Of a stretch of 9,176 bases of DNA, positions 1 to 6,966 are shown piece by piece. Origin of the DNA: Alphaproteobacteria bacterium (GTDB taxonomy: Bacteria; Pseudomonadota; Alphaproteobacteria; Rickettsiales; JAFLCR01). The DNA lies in assembly GCA_017302755.1 (NCBI GenBank), contig JAFLCR010000086.1, forward strand, positions 1 through 9,176, given 5' to 3'. The notes beneath the pieces are model-generated. The model was not told where the DNA came from. It made no database searches and saw only the letters and a list, made by a program, of their open reading frames with translations. Within the stretch, counting starts at the first letter, position 1. Each line of letters begins with the position of its first letter. The position numbers and the translations under genes were made by a program.

Positions 1-1
1 G

Positions 2-210
2 CTCATCGAGACGGACCGTGCCGCGATAGAGAATTACCTGAAATCCCATGACATCGAGTGGATAGAGGACTCGACGAACAGGGAAAGGGACTATCTCAGG
101 AACAGGATAAGGCTCGACCTCCTGCCGGGTCTTTCGGAATATAACCCGAAGATAAAGGAAACCCTCGCACGGACGGCGGATATACTGCGCCTCGAAGAGG
201 ATTTTATTTC
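2..210 (+). CDS. tilS: TilS, tRNA(Ile)-lysidine synthase, internal fragment (truncated at both ends)
   Basis: TilS adds lysine to C34 of the AUA-reading tRNA(Ile) in an ATP-dependent reaction in the cytoplasm. The frame opens at base 2 with no start in the window. It shows the conserved block after the N-terminal catalytic domain: WIEDSTNRERDYLRNRIR, then LLPGL, NP and a helix LARTADILRLEEDF. This matches the TilS pattern W-x-x-D-x-(S/T)-N-x-x-x-x-x-x-R-N-x-I-R. Family likeness fades after about base 210, although the frame runs on to a TGA at 377–379 through what is clearly the antisense of gmhA and rpe. Five of eight arginine codons are AGG and five of eight isoleucine codons are ATA, both rare in the neighbouring genes. 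The piece probably comes from a different genome or a distant locus. Identity is fairly sure; the endpoint is approximate. Confidence 0.85.
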
Positions 211-212
211 CC
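193..212. other. Probable chimeric junction between tilS (left) and gmhA (right)
   Basis: Two conserved genes on opposite strands are both cut at the same place. Bases 193–212 can be read as the end of the recognisable TilS frame (EEDF on plus) and as the GmhA frame (GNKILF on minus). The shared stretch is about 16–20 bases, long enough to create a false overlap in a short-read assembly. Codon use changes abruptly here. A genuine rearrangement at microhomology is the alternative, but it would destroy two useful genes at once. Confidence 0.65.
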
Positions 213-334
213 GCGCGAAGCGCGTCGGTCATGCGCGCAGCGAGAAGGTCGAAATCGGAAGCGTGGCGCTCAAGGAAACCTTCCACGGCCTTCCGATGCT
301 CGGCGAGCGTTGCCTGCCAGAGGTTATTTGCCAC
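194..334 (-). CDS. gmhA: GmhA-like phosphoheptose (sedoheptulose-7-phosphate) isomerase, N-terminal fragment
   Basis: About 47 residues remain, reading MANNLWQATLAEH at the start and ALRAGNKILF just before the break. This is the N-terminal helical part of the SIS-domain isomerase family. The next expected motif, the phosphosugar loop GNGGSAADAQH, is missing because the sequence changes to unrelated DNA at about base 193. GmhA converts sedoheptulose-7-phosphate to D-glycero-D-manno-heptose-7-phosphate, the first step to ADP- or GDP-heptose for LPS core or other glycans. I chose the GTG at 334–332: it lies within the last codons of rpe (11-nt overlap) and has GGAG six bases upstream, so translation is probably coupled to rpe. 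The family call rests on a short piece; another SIS-domain isomerase such as DiaA-like is possible. Confidence 0.7.
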
Positions 335-980
335 GCAGGGCTCCGATGTTGCCCGCATAGGCTTTCGCATCGCCGGTGAACACGGCGGAGCCCGCAACCA
401 GCACGTTGGCGCCGGCGGCGATCACCTGCTTCGCGGTGTCGGGGTTGATGCCGCCGTCTACTTCGAGTTCGATGTTGCGGCCGGATTCGGCGATCATGCG
501 CTTCACGCTCCCGATCTTGGCAAGCTGAGAGGTAATGAACTGCTGGCCGCCGAAGCCGGGGTTGACGGTCATGAGCAGGATCAGGTCCACCATGTCCATG
601 ACATGCGCGATGGCGCTTTCATGCGTGCTCGGGTTCAGCGACACCCCCACCTTCACGCCGAGCGATTTGATGAGCTGCAGCGAGCGGTGCAGGTGCGGGC
701 CCGCTTCGGCGTGGATGGTAAGAATATCCGCTCCGGCTTTCACGAATTCAGGAATGAAGAAATCGACCGGCGCGATCATGAGATGCACGTCGAGCGGCTT
801 TTTCGCGTGCGGCTTGATCGCCTTCACCACCAGCGGGCCGATGGTGAGGTTGGGCACGTAATGGCCGTCCATCACGTCGACATGGATGTAATCCGCTCCG
901 GCGGCTTCCACGGCGCGCACCTCCTCGCCCAGGCGGGCGAAATCGGCGGAAAGGATCGAAGGGGCGATTTTCACAGTCAT
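324..980 (-). CDS. rpe: Ribulose-phosphate 3-epimerase
   Basis: The 218-residue product is a full-length TIM-barrel epimerase that interconverts D-ribulose-5-phosphate and D-xylulose-5-phosphate in the pentose-phosphate pathway. All family signatures are present: IAPSILSADF near residue 5, IHVDVMDGHYVPN with metal ligands H33 and D35, VHLMI with H66, VNPGFGGQ at 139–146 for phosphate binding, and VDGGI with D175. H33, D35, H66 and D175 correspond to the metal and acid/base residues known in this family. The ATG at 978–980 starts directly before the first beta strand, as expected. The gene lies 42 nt downstream of rsmB on the same strand and overlaps gmhA, so the three look cotranscribed. Its product feeds transketolase, which makes the GmhA substrate. 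Confidence 0.97.
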   Translation of the reverse strand: MTVKIAPSILSADFARLGEEVRAVEAAGADYIHVDVMDGHYVPNLTIGPLVVKAIKPHAKKPLDVHLMIAPVDFFIPEFVKAGADILTIHAEAGPHLHRSLQLIKSLGVKVGVSLNPSTHESAIAHVMDMVDLILLMTVNPGFGGQQFITSQLAKIGSVKRMIAESGRNIELEVDGGINPDTAKQVIAAGANVLVAGSAVFTGDAKAYAGNIGALRGK

Positions 981-1022
981 ATCCAGGCTTATAAAGCCTC
1001 GGGCGGGCAGGCGTCCAGCGGT

Positions 1023-2324
1023 TTAGGCGTTCTTGCGGAAGCGGGCGGCGAAAAACCCGTCCATGCCGCCTTTTTCCGCGAAGAAATGGGGCAAGGCCCG
1101 CACCAGGCCGTCTGACGTCACCGCCTGTTCCATGCCTGGGAGTTCGGCGGAAGCGATGGGTGACGGCCTAAGGGCCGGGCATGCTTCCTTGATCCAGGCC
1201 ACCTGCCCTTCTCCCTCCCCATATTCAAGCGAGCAGGTGGCGTAAACCAGCATGCCTCCGGGCTTCACCATGTTCGTTGCCGCTTCAATCAGGCGGCGCT
1301 GCAAGGCGATGAGGCGAGTTACATCTTCCGGTTTCTTGCGCCATAGCGCTTCGGGATGGCGGCGGAACGTGCCCGTCGCGCTGCACGGCGCATCGAGAAG
1401 CACGATATCCGCCGGCGCATCCGGTTTCCAGAAAAGCGCATCAGCCTCCACAATGCGCGGAGAAAAAGCCAGCCGCGTCATGTTCTCCCGCAGCAGCCTG
1501 AGGCGCGAAGCGGAGCGTTCCACCGCCGTCACCGCCGCGCCGCGCGCGCAAAGCTGCGCTGTCTTGCCGCCGGGGGCGGCGCAGAGATCGATCACCGTCC
1601 TGCCCGCGATTTCTCCCATGACGCGTACCGGAAGGCTTGCCGCTAGGTCCTGCACCCACCATGCGCCCGCATCGTAACCGGAAAGCTTTGCCACATCGCC
1701 GGCGTCGCGCAGGCGCACGGAATCTTCCGCCAGGCATTCGCCGCCTAGGGTTTCCGCCCACATCGCCGCATCTTTCTTCACTGACAGATCAAGAGGCGCT
1801 TCGGCCAGCGAGGCATTCACCATGCTGCCGGCCATTGATTCGCCATAAGCAGTTTTCCAGGATTCCCACAGCCATGGCGGCACAAAGGAAGCGCCGCTAT
1901 CTTGCGCGCGCTGCGTGAGCAGGGAGCTCTTTTCCCGCTCCGCGCGACGAAGCAGCGCGTTGACGAGACCTTTCATCGGTGCGAACCCCGCTCTAGCGCA
2001 AAGCTCCACCGTCTCAGCCACTGCGGCGTGCGGCGGGGTTTCCAGGATCAGAAGCTGGCATAAGCCTAACCTCAGCACATCCTGGGCGTGGCGGTTCTTT
2101 GCAGGAAGCGGCTTTTCCAGATAAGAGGCGATAATATGGTCGAACCATCCCCGCCAGCGCAAGCTTTCCGCCACCAGAAGGCGGGTGAACGCCTTATCAC
2201 GCGCGTCCAGAGATCCATAACCCTCCTGCGCGGCGAGGAGCTGGTCCACCGGGACGTCTGTTAAACCTGCCTCCACCAAGGCCCGCCAGGCAATAACTCT
2301 CGGGACGGGCTGATTTTCCCTCAT
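1023..2324 (-). CDS. rsmB: RsmB, 16S rRNA (cytosine-967-C5)-methyltransferase
   Basis: The 433-residue product has the typical RsmB/Sun layout: an N-terminal NusB-like RNA-binding domain (about 1–135), a linker, and a C-terminal Rossmann methyltransferase. SAM motif I is DLCAAPGGK (246–254). The two cysteines used by RNA m5C methyltransferases are both present: C314 in LLDAPCSATGT and C364 in YATCSLEYGEGE, the latter the expected nucleophile. The C-terminus (GMDGFFAARFRK) is the usual family ending. The enzyme methylates C967 (E. coli numbering) of 16S rRNA using S-adenosylmethionine. The ATG at 2324–2322 has AAGGA (2331–2335 on the plus strand) six bases upstream. It is the first gene of the minus-strand unit and is divergent from the giant pilin-like gene. 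NusB-domain presence separates it from RsmF. Confidence 0.95.
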   Translation of the reverse strand: MRENQPVPRVIAWRALVEAGLTDVPVDQLLAAQEGYGSLDARDKAFTRLLVAESLRWRGWFDHIIASYLEKPLPAKNRHAQDVLRLGLCQLLILETPPHAAVAETVELCARAGFAPMKGLVNALLRRAEREKSSLLTQRAQDSGASFVPPWLWESWKTAYGESMAGSMVNASLAEAPLDLSVKKDAAMWAETLGGECLAEDSVRLRDAGDVAKLSGYDAGAWWVQDLAASLPVRVMGEIAGRTVIDLCAAPGGKTAQLCARGAAVTAVERSASRLRLLRENMTRLAFSPRIVEADALFWKPDAPADIVLLDAPCSATGTFRRHPEALWRKKPEDVTRLIALQRRLIEAATNMVKPGGMLVYATCSLEYGEGEGQVAWIKEACPALRPSPIASAELPGMEQAVTSDGLVRALPHFFAEKGGMDGFFAARFRKNA

Positions 2325-2418
2325 CTTTGATCCTTAAAAAAACAATACTTAACTAAACTTTAAGCCGTCTGTGGCGATAATACATATAAAAAGCGATACG
2401 ACCCAGGGAAGGATCCAC
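2325..2418. promoter_or_regulatory. Divergent intergenic region between rsmB and the giant prepilin gene
   Basis: These 94 bases must hold the promoters for both directions. The stretch is AT-rich compared with its flanks. A GATAAT at 2376–2381 is a plausible −10 for the plus-strand gene, but no good −35 sits 16–18 bases upstream. Shine-Dalgarno sequences lie at both ends: AAGGA for rsmB (minus, 2335–2331) and GGGAAGGA for the prepilin gene (plus, 2406–2413). I see no convincing operator or riboswitch. Confidence 0.35.
2406..2413 (+). promoter_or_regulatory. Ribosome binding site deciding the start of the giant prepilin gene
   Basis: GGGAAGGA lies five bases before the ATG at 2419. A GTG at 2371 is in frame and would add 16 residues, but it has no such site and would make an oddly long leader. 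The ATG at 2419 gives a 14-residue prepilin leader, the usual kind. Confidence 0.75.
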
Positions 2419-5400
2419 ATGCCAGGGCTTTTTTCGCGTTACAGGCAAACATCCCGCGGCTTTACCTTAATGGAGCTGGCGATCGTCATGATCGTCATCG
2501 GCCTGGTGTTCGGCGGCGTGGTCGCGGGGCAGGCGGTGATTCGCTCGTCCGAGCTTCGTTCAGTCAAAAGCGACGTGGTAAGCTTCTCTGACGCGATCGC
2601 CAAATTCGAGGAACAGTACGGCGGGCTGCCGGGCGACCTTCCTAACGCCAGCAGTTTCTTCGCCGGAGTGGCGAATGGCGACGGCAACGGGCGCATCGAA
2701 AACCCCAATAGCCTTGCAACCCCGCAGAACGAACAGCTCCTGTTATGGCAGCATCTCGCCCAGGCCAGACTTATTCCTGGCAATTACGACGGCGTCACCA
2801 ACTCCCCGCAGACGGGCGTGCCCCCCACCAAGCTCGCGGGAAGGAATACGGGATTCGTAGCGTCGCATGACGAGGGGTTGGGCCTTGTCTTTGAGCTGAC
2901 AGGTTTCAATGGGGCCGTTTCTGGCCTCTCCGCTATTTCGCCGGAAGATGCGCTCTCTGTCGACAGACAATACGACGACGGCAATCCCACCACCGGAAGT
3001 ATCCGCGCCACGGAAGGTTCCGACGCGGCCGCCAATGCCTGCGTCAATGCCGGCGTCTACGTGGCCGCCACCAAAACTCCTACCTGCCAACTGCGTTTTC
3101 TCGCGAGTGGCAATAGCGAAGACTCCACCACCGTCCATAATACTCCCACCTGTGGCGCCAACACCCTTGGCGCCACACGCACACGCAGCGGCGCCGCCAA
3201 CTGCCCCGCACCGCTGCAGGCCTCCAATTGCTGCCCGGTGGGCTTCGTCGGGCGCAAGGTCGAAACCTGCCAGAAGGACGGAACCTGGAAGTTCTCCCAC
3301 GATTATTGCAGGCCCGTGAATTGCGGCGGGGGCATCTATAATGACACCAAAACCGTTTCCTGCCCCGCGGGCTTCACCGGCAATCAAACCTACACCTGCG
3401 GCGCCAACGGCGTCTGGGTGCTAAGCGCGAACACCTGCAACGCCGCAGGCGCGTGCAGCCCGGATGGTGCCACCCAAACAATCGCCTGCCCGCTCGGCAA
3501 AACCGGGAAGATCGACAAGGTCTGCACCGCAGGCAACTGGGTGAATACCGGCAACTGCAATACCGACATCACCTGCCCAGGAGGACAGACCCCAGGTCAA
3601 ACCCGCACCACGGGCGCATGCCCGACCAACATGACGGGCACGCTCACGGAAACCTGCACCTCCGTCGGGCAATGGGTCACTACCGGAAACACCTGCCAGG
3701 GCGCCACGGGATGCGCCCCCGTCGGCAGCACCAGCACCCAGCCCTGCCCAGGTGGGCAGAGCGGCACCCAGACGCTCACCTGCATGGCAGGCACCCCGAC
3801 TTCCTGGGCTGTTACCACCAGCACCTGCTCCAGCAATACCTGCGATGGGCAGCCAACAGGTGCCATCAGGCAATCCTCCCTCTCTTGCACGGTCGGCACC
3901 GTTGGCACGGTCTATGATTACTGCGCCGCATCGGGCCAGTGGACACCTAATTACTCCTATTGCGTGACGCCCTCGGTTGCCTCCGCCACCTGGGTCGCGG
4001 TCACCTCGGACGGCAAAATCGCCACGTCCATGGACGGCATCACTTGGGCGCTGCAAACGAGCACCGCCACCCAATCGCTCAATTGGATCGGGCATGACGG
4101 CACCAGATGGCTGGTGGCGGGCAGGGAAGCCATCTTCAGCTCTCCCACCGGCACCACCTGGACCGCGCAGGCCAAGCCGAACGCAAACTGGGCGCACATC
4201 ACGCTTTACCATAAGCCCAGCGCCCTTTGGTATTATGCAAGCAGCCTGGATCAATTCTACACCTCCACCAACAGCACCACGTGGACGGCATCCGCGTCCC
4301 CGGTTCTTAGCTCGGAGATTATCGCCGCGGAACATAACGGCCAGCCCGCTCCTTACAGCCTTTCGGTAGCCACCGGCACGTTCGGAAACAATGCGCGCAG
4401 CGCAAACTGGGCCAGTTGGACGGCCATGCCCGACATCGGAGCCGGCAATGTGGAAACCGTGGCGCATAACCGCCTCGCAGGCTCCAGCGGGAGGTGGGTT
4501 ATCGGAGCTTATAACGCCGTGGTTACCTCGACTGACGGCGTCACCTGGACGCCTGCCACTACTCCTGCCATCGGCGCATTCCGGCAAATCGTCTCCAACC
4601 GCCAACCGGGCTCAAACGCCCTGTGGGTGGGCGTCACGGACGACATGTACATGGGTGCCCCGGTCAACGCGTGGGTCGGAGGCGGCGAAGTGCTCACATC
4701 CACTGACGGAAGCACTTGGACCAGCCTCGGCACTATTGCCCCGCAAAAGCTTTATTCCCTTGCACATAATTATCAAACCGGCGCCTCAAGCATGTGGGTC
4801 GCGGGCGGCGAAAACGGATACATGATGTATTCCACGAATGGCACCGCCTGGACCCCCATCACCAGCCCGTTCGGCGCGGGAAGCACAGTAAAAGCCATCG
4901 CCAACATCAACCTCAACTACACCGCGCCCGATACTTACTGCGTGGCGGTGGGCGCAAACTCGAAGATCGGCACCACGCCCAACGGCGTGACGGACTGGGT
5001 TATGGCGACCACGCCCGTGACAGGTGAGTTGAAAGATATCGCTTACGACGGCAATGGCAAATGGGTGGCCGTCGGGGCAGCCGGAAAGCTGCTGTATTCC
5101 ACCAACGGCACTAGTTGGACGCTGGTCAATCTTGGCGTGGCGCAGGATGTGCGTAGCGTCGCCCATAACGGCGGTTCTGGCGTCGCCAGCAAATGGGTGG
5201 CTGTAACCAATGTCGATGCCTTCACTTCCACGGATGGCGTGACCTGGACGCGCTATGCGGCCGTCTTTTCCACTTCCGGCATGTACGATGTGCAATACAA
5301 CTCCGCCACGGGCACGTGGATGGCCGCCGGGTGGGCGGGAATGCTCTATACTTCCACTAACGGCAGCACCTGGACTGGCCAAAATCTAGGCGGCATTTTC

Positions 5401-6945
5401 AGCGGCGTGAACGGCGCTATTTACAGCATTGCGCATAACGGCCAAACCGGCGCCTCAAGCCTATGGGTGGTGGCTGGCGGCGACGGAAAAATCGCCACCT
5501 CCAATACCGGCACCGCCGGGTGGACGCAACGCACCAATCCCTCAGCCTGCGCCACCTGCGAGATCCATGCCCTTACCTATGGCAACGGCAAGTTCGTGGC
5601 GGCGGACGCAGACGGCAATATCGTCACCTCCACCGACGGCATCACCTGGACCGCGGTATCCACCCAGAGCTTCGGGATCTCAAGCATCACCCATAACGGT
5701 TTGAGCGGCGCCAGCAGCATGTTTATGATCGCCGACATCAGCGGTTACGGTTCGGGCAAGGTTTATGTCTCACCCGACGCGGTCACCTGGACGCCGGCCT
5801 CGCCGACCATCTTCAGCGCAACAGACTTCATCAGCAGCGTCGCCTGCAGAAAAACCCCGCCGGATTCCACGAGCTGGATGGCCGCAGGCGACGGACCGAA
5901 ACTTTCCACAGGCAACCTGGATGCAAGCTCCTGGACGCTCCAGTCCACAGGCTTTGGCGGCGGCACAGTTCATGCCGTGGCCTATGGCAACGGGATGTGG
6001 GTGGCGGTATCGGTGAACAACCAGATTCGTTCCTCAGCAGACGGCATCACCTGGACGGCACGCGCCAGTAACGTAGCAACCCCCGATGATTTCGAGATCG
6101 TGGCGCATAACGGCATTTCCGGGCCGCAAAGCCTGTTCCTGGCTGGCGACTATTATCAACTTTCAACCTCGGTGGACGGCATTACTTGGAGCCCGGTGGT
6201 CATTCCTGGCTGGGGCAGCGCCACATTCTTCGGCATGGCACATAATCACCTCTGCCAGGGCAGCGGATCCTTATGGGTCGCCGTCGGCCAGAGCGGCAGG
6301 ATCGCAACATCCCCTGACGGCAGTAGCTGGACCATGCGCACGCACGGGCTTGGAGCGGGACTTAGCGTCTTCGGCGTCGCGCATAACGGCGTCGCTGGCG
6401 CGGGCGGCATGTGGGTCATCGGCGGGCAGAACGGCAAAATTGCCTCTTCGCCCGACGGCATCACCTGGACAACGCGCACCAGCCCGAACTTCGGCACCGA
6501 TACCATCCTTTCCGCGGCGTATGGCAATGGCAAATTCATGATCGGCGGCGTCAACAGCAAGATCAATATCTCCACCGACGGCATCACCTGGACCGCGAAA
6601 ACCGAACCTTTCGGAGCCTGGGGAGACGATGTGCGCTCCATCGCCCATAACGGCGTTAACGGCGCGGGAAGCCGCTGGGTCGTGGTCAGCGATGGCGGCG
6701 TCATCAAATACTCCACCGATGACGGCACTACCTGGACCGCCGCCACCGACCCGCACGGCACGTCCTCCATCTGGTCCGTCGCCAGCAAAGTGACGTATAA
6801 TGCGTCCTGTGGCAGCGTACCAACTAACTGCAGTGTGAGCGGGCAAGCTTACACCGGCACCACCAGCATTGCCAATAGCGCCACGAGGCTGGGAAATCTT
6901 TCCTCAGGAGCTTGGGGTTACCTCAAATGCCTCGTTTATCCTTAA
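2419..6945 (+). CDS. Giant prepilin-headed surface protein with cysteine-rich modules and 21 Asp-box propeller repeats (1508 aa)
   Basis: The N-terminus is a class III (type IV pilin-like) signal: a 14-residue basic leader ending RG, cleavage before F15, then FTLMELAIVMIVIGLVFGG with the conserved glutamate at +5 (E19). A prepilin peptidase should cut and methylate it. Residues 40–235 resemble a pilin head (QYGGLPGDLPNA, WQHLAQARLIPG, DDGNPTTGSIRA), with C208 and C223 able to form a D-loop-like disulfide. Residues 245–515 are six four-cysteine modules. Residues 523–1456 are 21 repeats of the form (S/T)-x-D-G-x-T-W, each about 45 residues, expected to fold as beta-propellers. A tail of about 50 residues with three cysteines ends GAWGYLKCLVYP. 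The likely role, by inference, is a pilus- or pseudopilus-presented adhesin, comparable in idea to PilY1, where propeller and pilin are separate proteins. No catalytic residues of sialidases are evident. No other pilus genes are in the window. The prepilin call is very sure; the function is not. Confidence 0.9.
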   Translation: MPGLFSRYRQTSRGFTLMELAIVMIVIGLVFGGVVAGQAVIRSSELRSVKSDVVSFSDAIAKFEEQYGGLPGDLPNASSFFAGVANGDGNGRIENPNSLATPQNEQLLLWQHLAQARLIPGNYDGVTNSPQTGVPPTKLAGRNTGFVASHDEGLGLVFELTGFNGAVSGLSAISPEDALSVDRQYDDGNPTTGSIRATEGSDAAANACVNAGVYVAATKTPTCQLRFLASGNSEDSTTVHNTPTCGANTLGATRTRSGAANCPAPLQASNCCPVGFVGRKVETCQKDGTWKFSHDYCRPVNCGGGIYNDTKTVSCPAGFTGNQTYTCGANGVWVLSANTCNAAGACSPDGATQTIACPLGKTGKIDKVCTAGNWVNTGNCNTDITCPGGQTPGQTRTTGACPTNMTGTLTETCTSVGQWVTTGNTCQGATGCAPVGSTSTQPCPGGQSGTQTLTCMAGTPTSWAVTTSTCSSNTCDGQPTGAIRQSSLSCTVGTVGTVYDYCAASGQWTPNYSYCVTPSVASATWVAVTSDGKIATSMDGITWALQTSTATQSLNWIGHDGTRWLVAGREAIFSSPTGTTWTAQAKPNANWAHITLYHKPSALWYYASSLDQFYTSTNSTTWTASASPVLSSEIIAAEHNGQPAPYSLSVATGTFGNNARSANWASWTAMPDIGAGNVETVAHNRLAGSSGRWVIGAYNAVVTSTDGVTWTPATTPAIGAFRQIVSNRQPGSNALWVGVTDDMYMGAPVNAWVGGGEVLTSTDGSTWTSLGTIAPQKLYSLAHNYQTGASSMWVAGGENGYMMYSTNGTAWTPITSPFGAGSTVKAIANINLNYTAPDTYCVAVGANSKIGTTPNGVTDWVMATTPVTGELKDIAYDGNGKWVAVGAAGKLLYSTNGTSWTLVNLGVAQDVRSVAHNGGSGVASKWVAVTNVDAFTSTDGVTWTRYAAVFSTSGMYDVQYNSATGTWMAAGWAGMLYTSTNGSTWTGQNLGGIFSGVNGAIYSIAHNGQTGASSLWVVAGGDGKIATSNTGTAGWTQRTNPSACATCEIHALTYGNGKFVAADADGNIVTSTDGITWTAVSTQSFGISSITHNGLSGASSMFMIADISGYGSGKVYVSPDAVTWTPASPTIFSATDFISSVACRKTPPDSTSWMAAGDGPKLSTGNLDASSWTLQSTGFGGGTVHAVAYGNGMWVAVSVNNQIRSSADGITWTARASNVATPDDFEIVAHNGISGPQSLFLAGDYYQLSTSVDGITWSPVVIPGWGSATFFGMAHNHLCQGSGSLWVAVGQSGRIATSPDGSSWTMRTHGLGAGLSVFGVAHNGVAGAGGMWVIGGQNGKIASSPDGITWTTRTSPNFGTDTILSAAYGNGKFMIGGVNSKINISTDGITWTAKTEPFGAWGDDVRSIAHNGVNGAGSRWVVVSDGGVIKYSTDDGTTWTAATDPHGTSSIWSVASKVTYNASCGSVPTNCSVSGQAYTGTTSIANSATRLGNLSSGAWGYLKCLVYP
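3151..3963 (+). repeat. Six tandem four-cysteine modules within the giant prepilin protein
   Basis: Residues 245–515 of the giant protein contain six modules of about 40–53 residues with the pattern C…C-P-x-G-x-x-G…C…(G)-x-W…C. Examples of the core are CPAGFTGNQTYTC and CPLGKTGKIDKVC. A tryptophan lies a few residues after the third cysteine in every module. The arrangement recalls sushi/CCP or thrombospondin-like disulfide modules, but I cannot assign a named family. It probably forms a rigid disulfide-bonded stalk between the pilin head and the propellers, oxidised in the periplasm. Confidence 0.75.
4774..4791 (+). repeat. 18-bp direct repeat in the spacer motif, copy 1
   Basis: CAAACCGGCGCCTCAAGC encodes QTGASS in the long spacer before unit 7. 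It is identical to 5443–5460. Confidence 0.8.
5443..5460 (+). repeat. 18-bp direct repeat in the spacer motif, copy 2
   Basis: This is the same 18 bases as 4774–4791, encoding QTGASS in the long spacer before unit 12. The offset is 669 bases (223 codons), in frame. Confidence 0.8.
5629..5655 (+). repeat. 27-bp exact direct repeat, copy 1
   Basis: This 27-base segment encodes the Asp-box motif STDGITWTA of repeat unit 13. It is identical to bases 6571–6597 in unit 20, with an offset of 942 bases (314 codons), which is seven units. Confidence 0.85.
6571..6597 (+). repeat. 27-bp exact direct repeat, copy 2
   Basis: This is identical to 5629–5655 and encodes the Asp-box motif of repeat unit 20. 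Recombination between the copies would remove exactly 314 codons and keep the frame. Confidence 0.85.
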
Positions 6946-6966
6946 CCAGAAGCTAGGAAACATATT

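Larger units (their letters stand above)
3985..6786 (+). repeat. 21 Asp-box-like (BNR-type) beta-propeller repeats
   Basis: I count 21 units, each with a strand such as WVAVG, a turn, and a motif such as TSTDGITWT. Three units are degenerate (near nt 4400, 5505 and 5925). The spacer preceding the strand comes in two kinds: a short YGNGKFVA-type and a longer AHNGxxGAxSxWV-type. Most motifs are one residue shorter than the canonical Asp-box S-x-D-x-G-x-T-W; only the last unit (STDDGTTW) matches it exactly. The number 21 fits three seven-bladed propellers, though other partitions are possible. Confidence 0.8.

Noticed and set aside
2..379. A real 125-codon fusion protein running from tilS through the junction
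   Set aside because: After about base 210 the frame is the antisense of gmhA and rpe and loses any family likeness.
231..1115. Long plus-strand open frame of 294 codons
   Set aside because: It lies antisense to gmhA, rpe and the end of rsmB, which have clear family motifs; its own translation shows no recognisable domain and has the biased composition of an antisense frame.
2371..2418. Upstream GTG start for the giant prepilin gene
   Set aside because: It has no Shine-Dalgarno sequence and overlaps the best −10 candidate; the ATG at 2419 has GGGAAGGA at a good distance and gives a normal 14-residue leader.
3421..4605. 394-codon minus-strand open frame inside the giant gene
   Set aside because: It is an antisense shadow of GC-rich repetitive coding sequence, with Gly/Ala/Arg-rich translation and no domain; the plus-strand reading has a signal, modules and repeats.
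4000..6750. CRISPR-like regular repeats
   Set aside because: The repeats are coding, imperfect, in frame and about 135 bases apart; they translate to a conserved protein motif.
3985..6786. Sialidase or other glycosidase activity from the Asp-box repeats
   Set aside because: Asp-boxes are structural. I see no arginine triad or catalytic Tyr/Glu arrangement, and 21 units exceed a single sialidase propeller.
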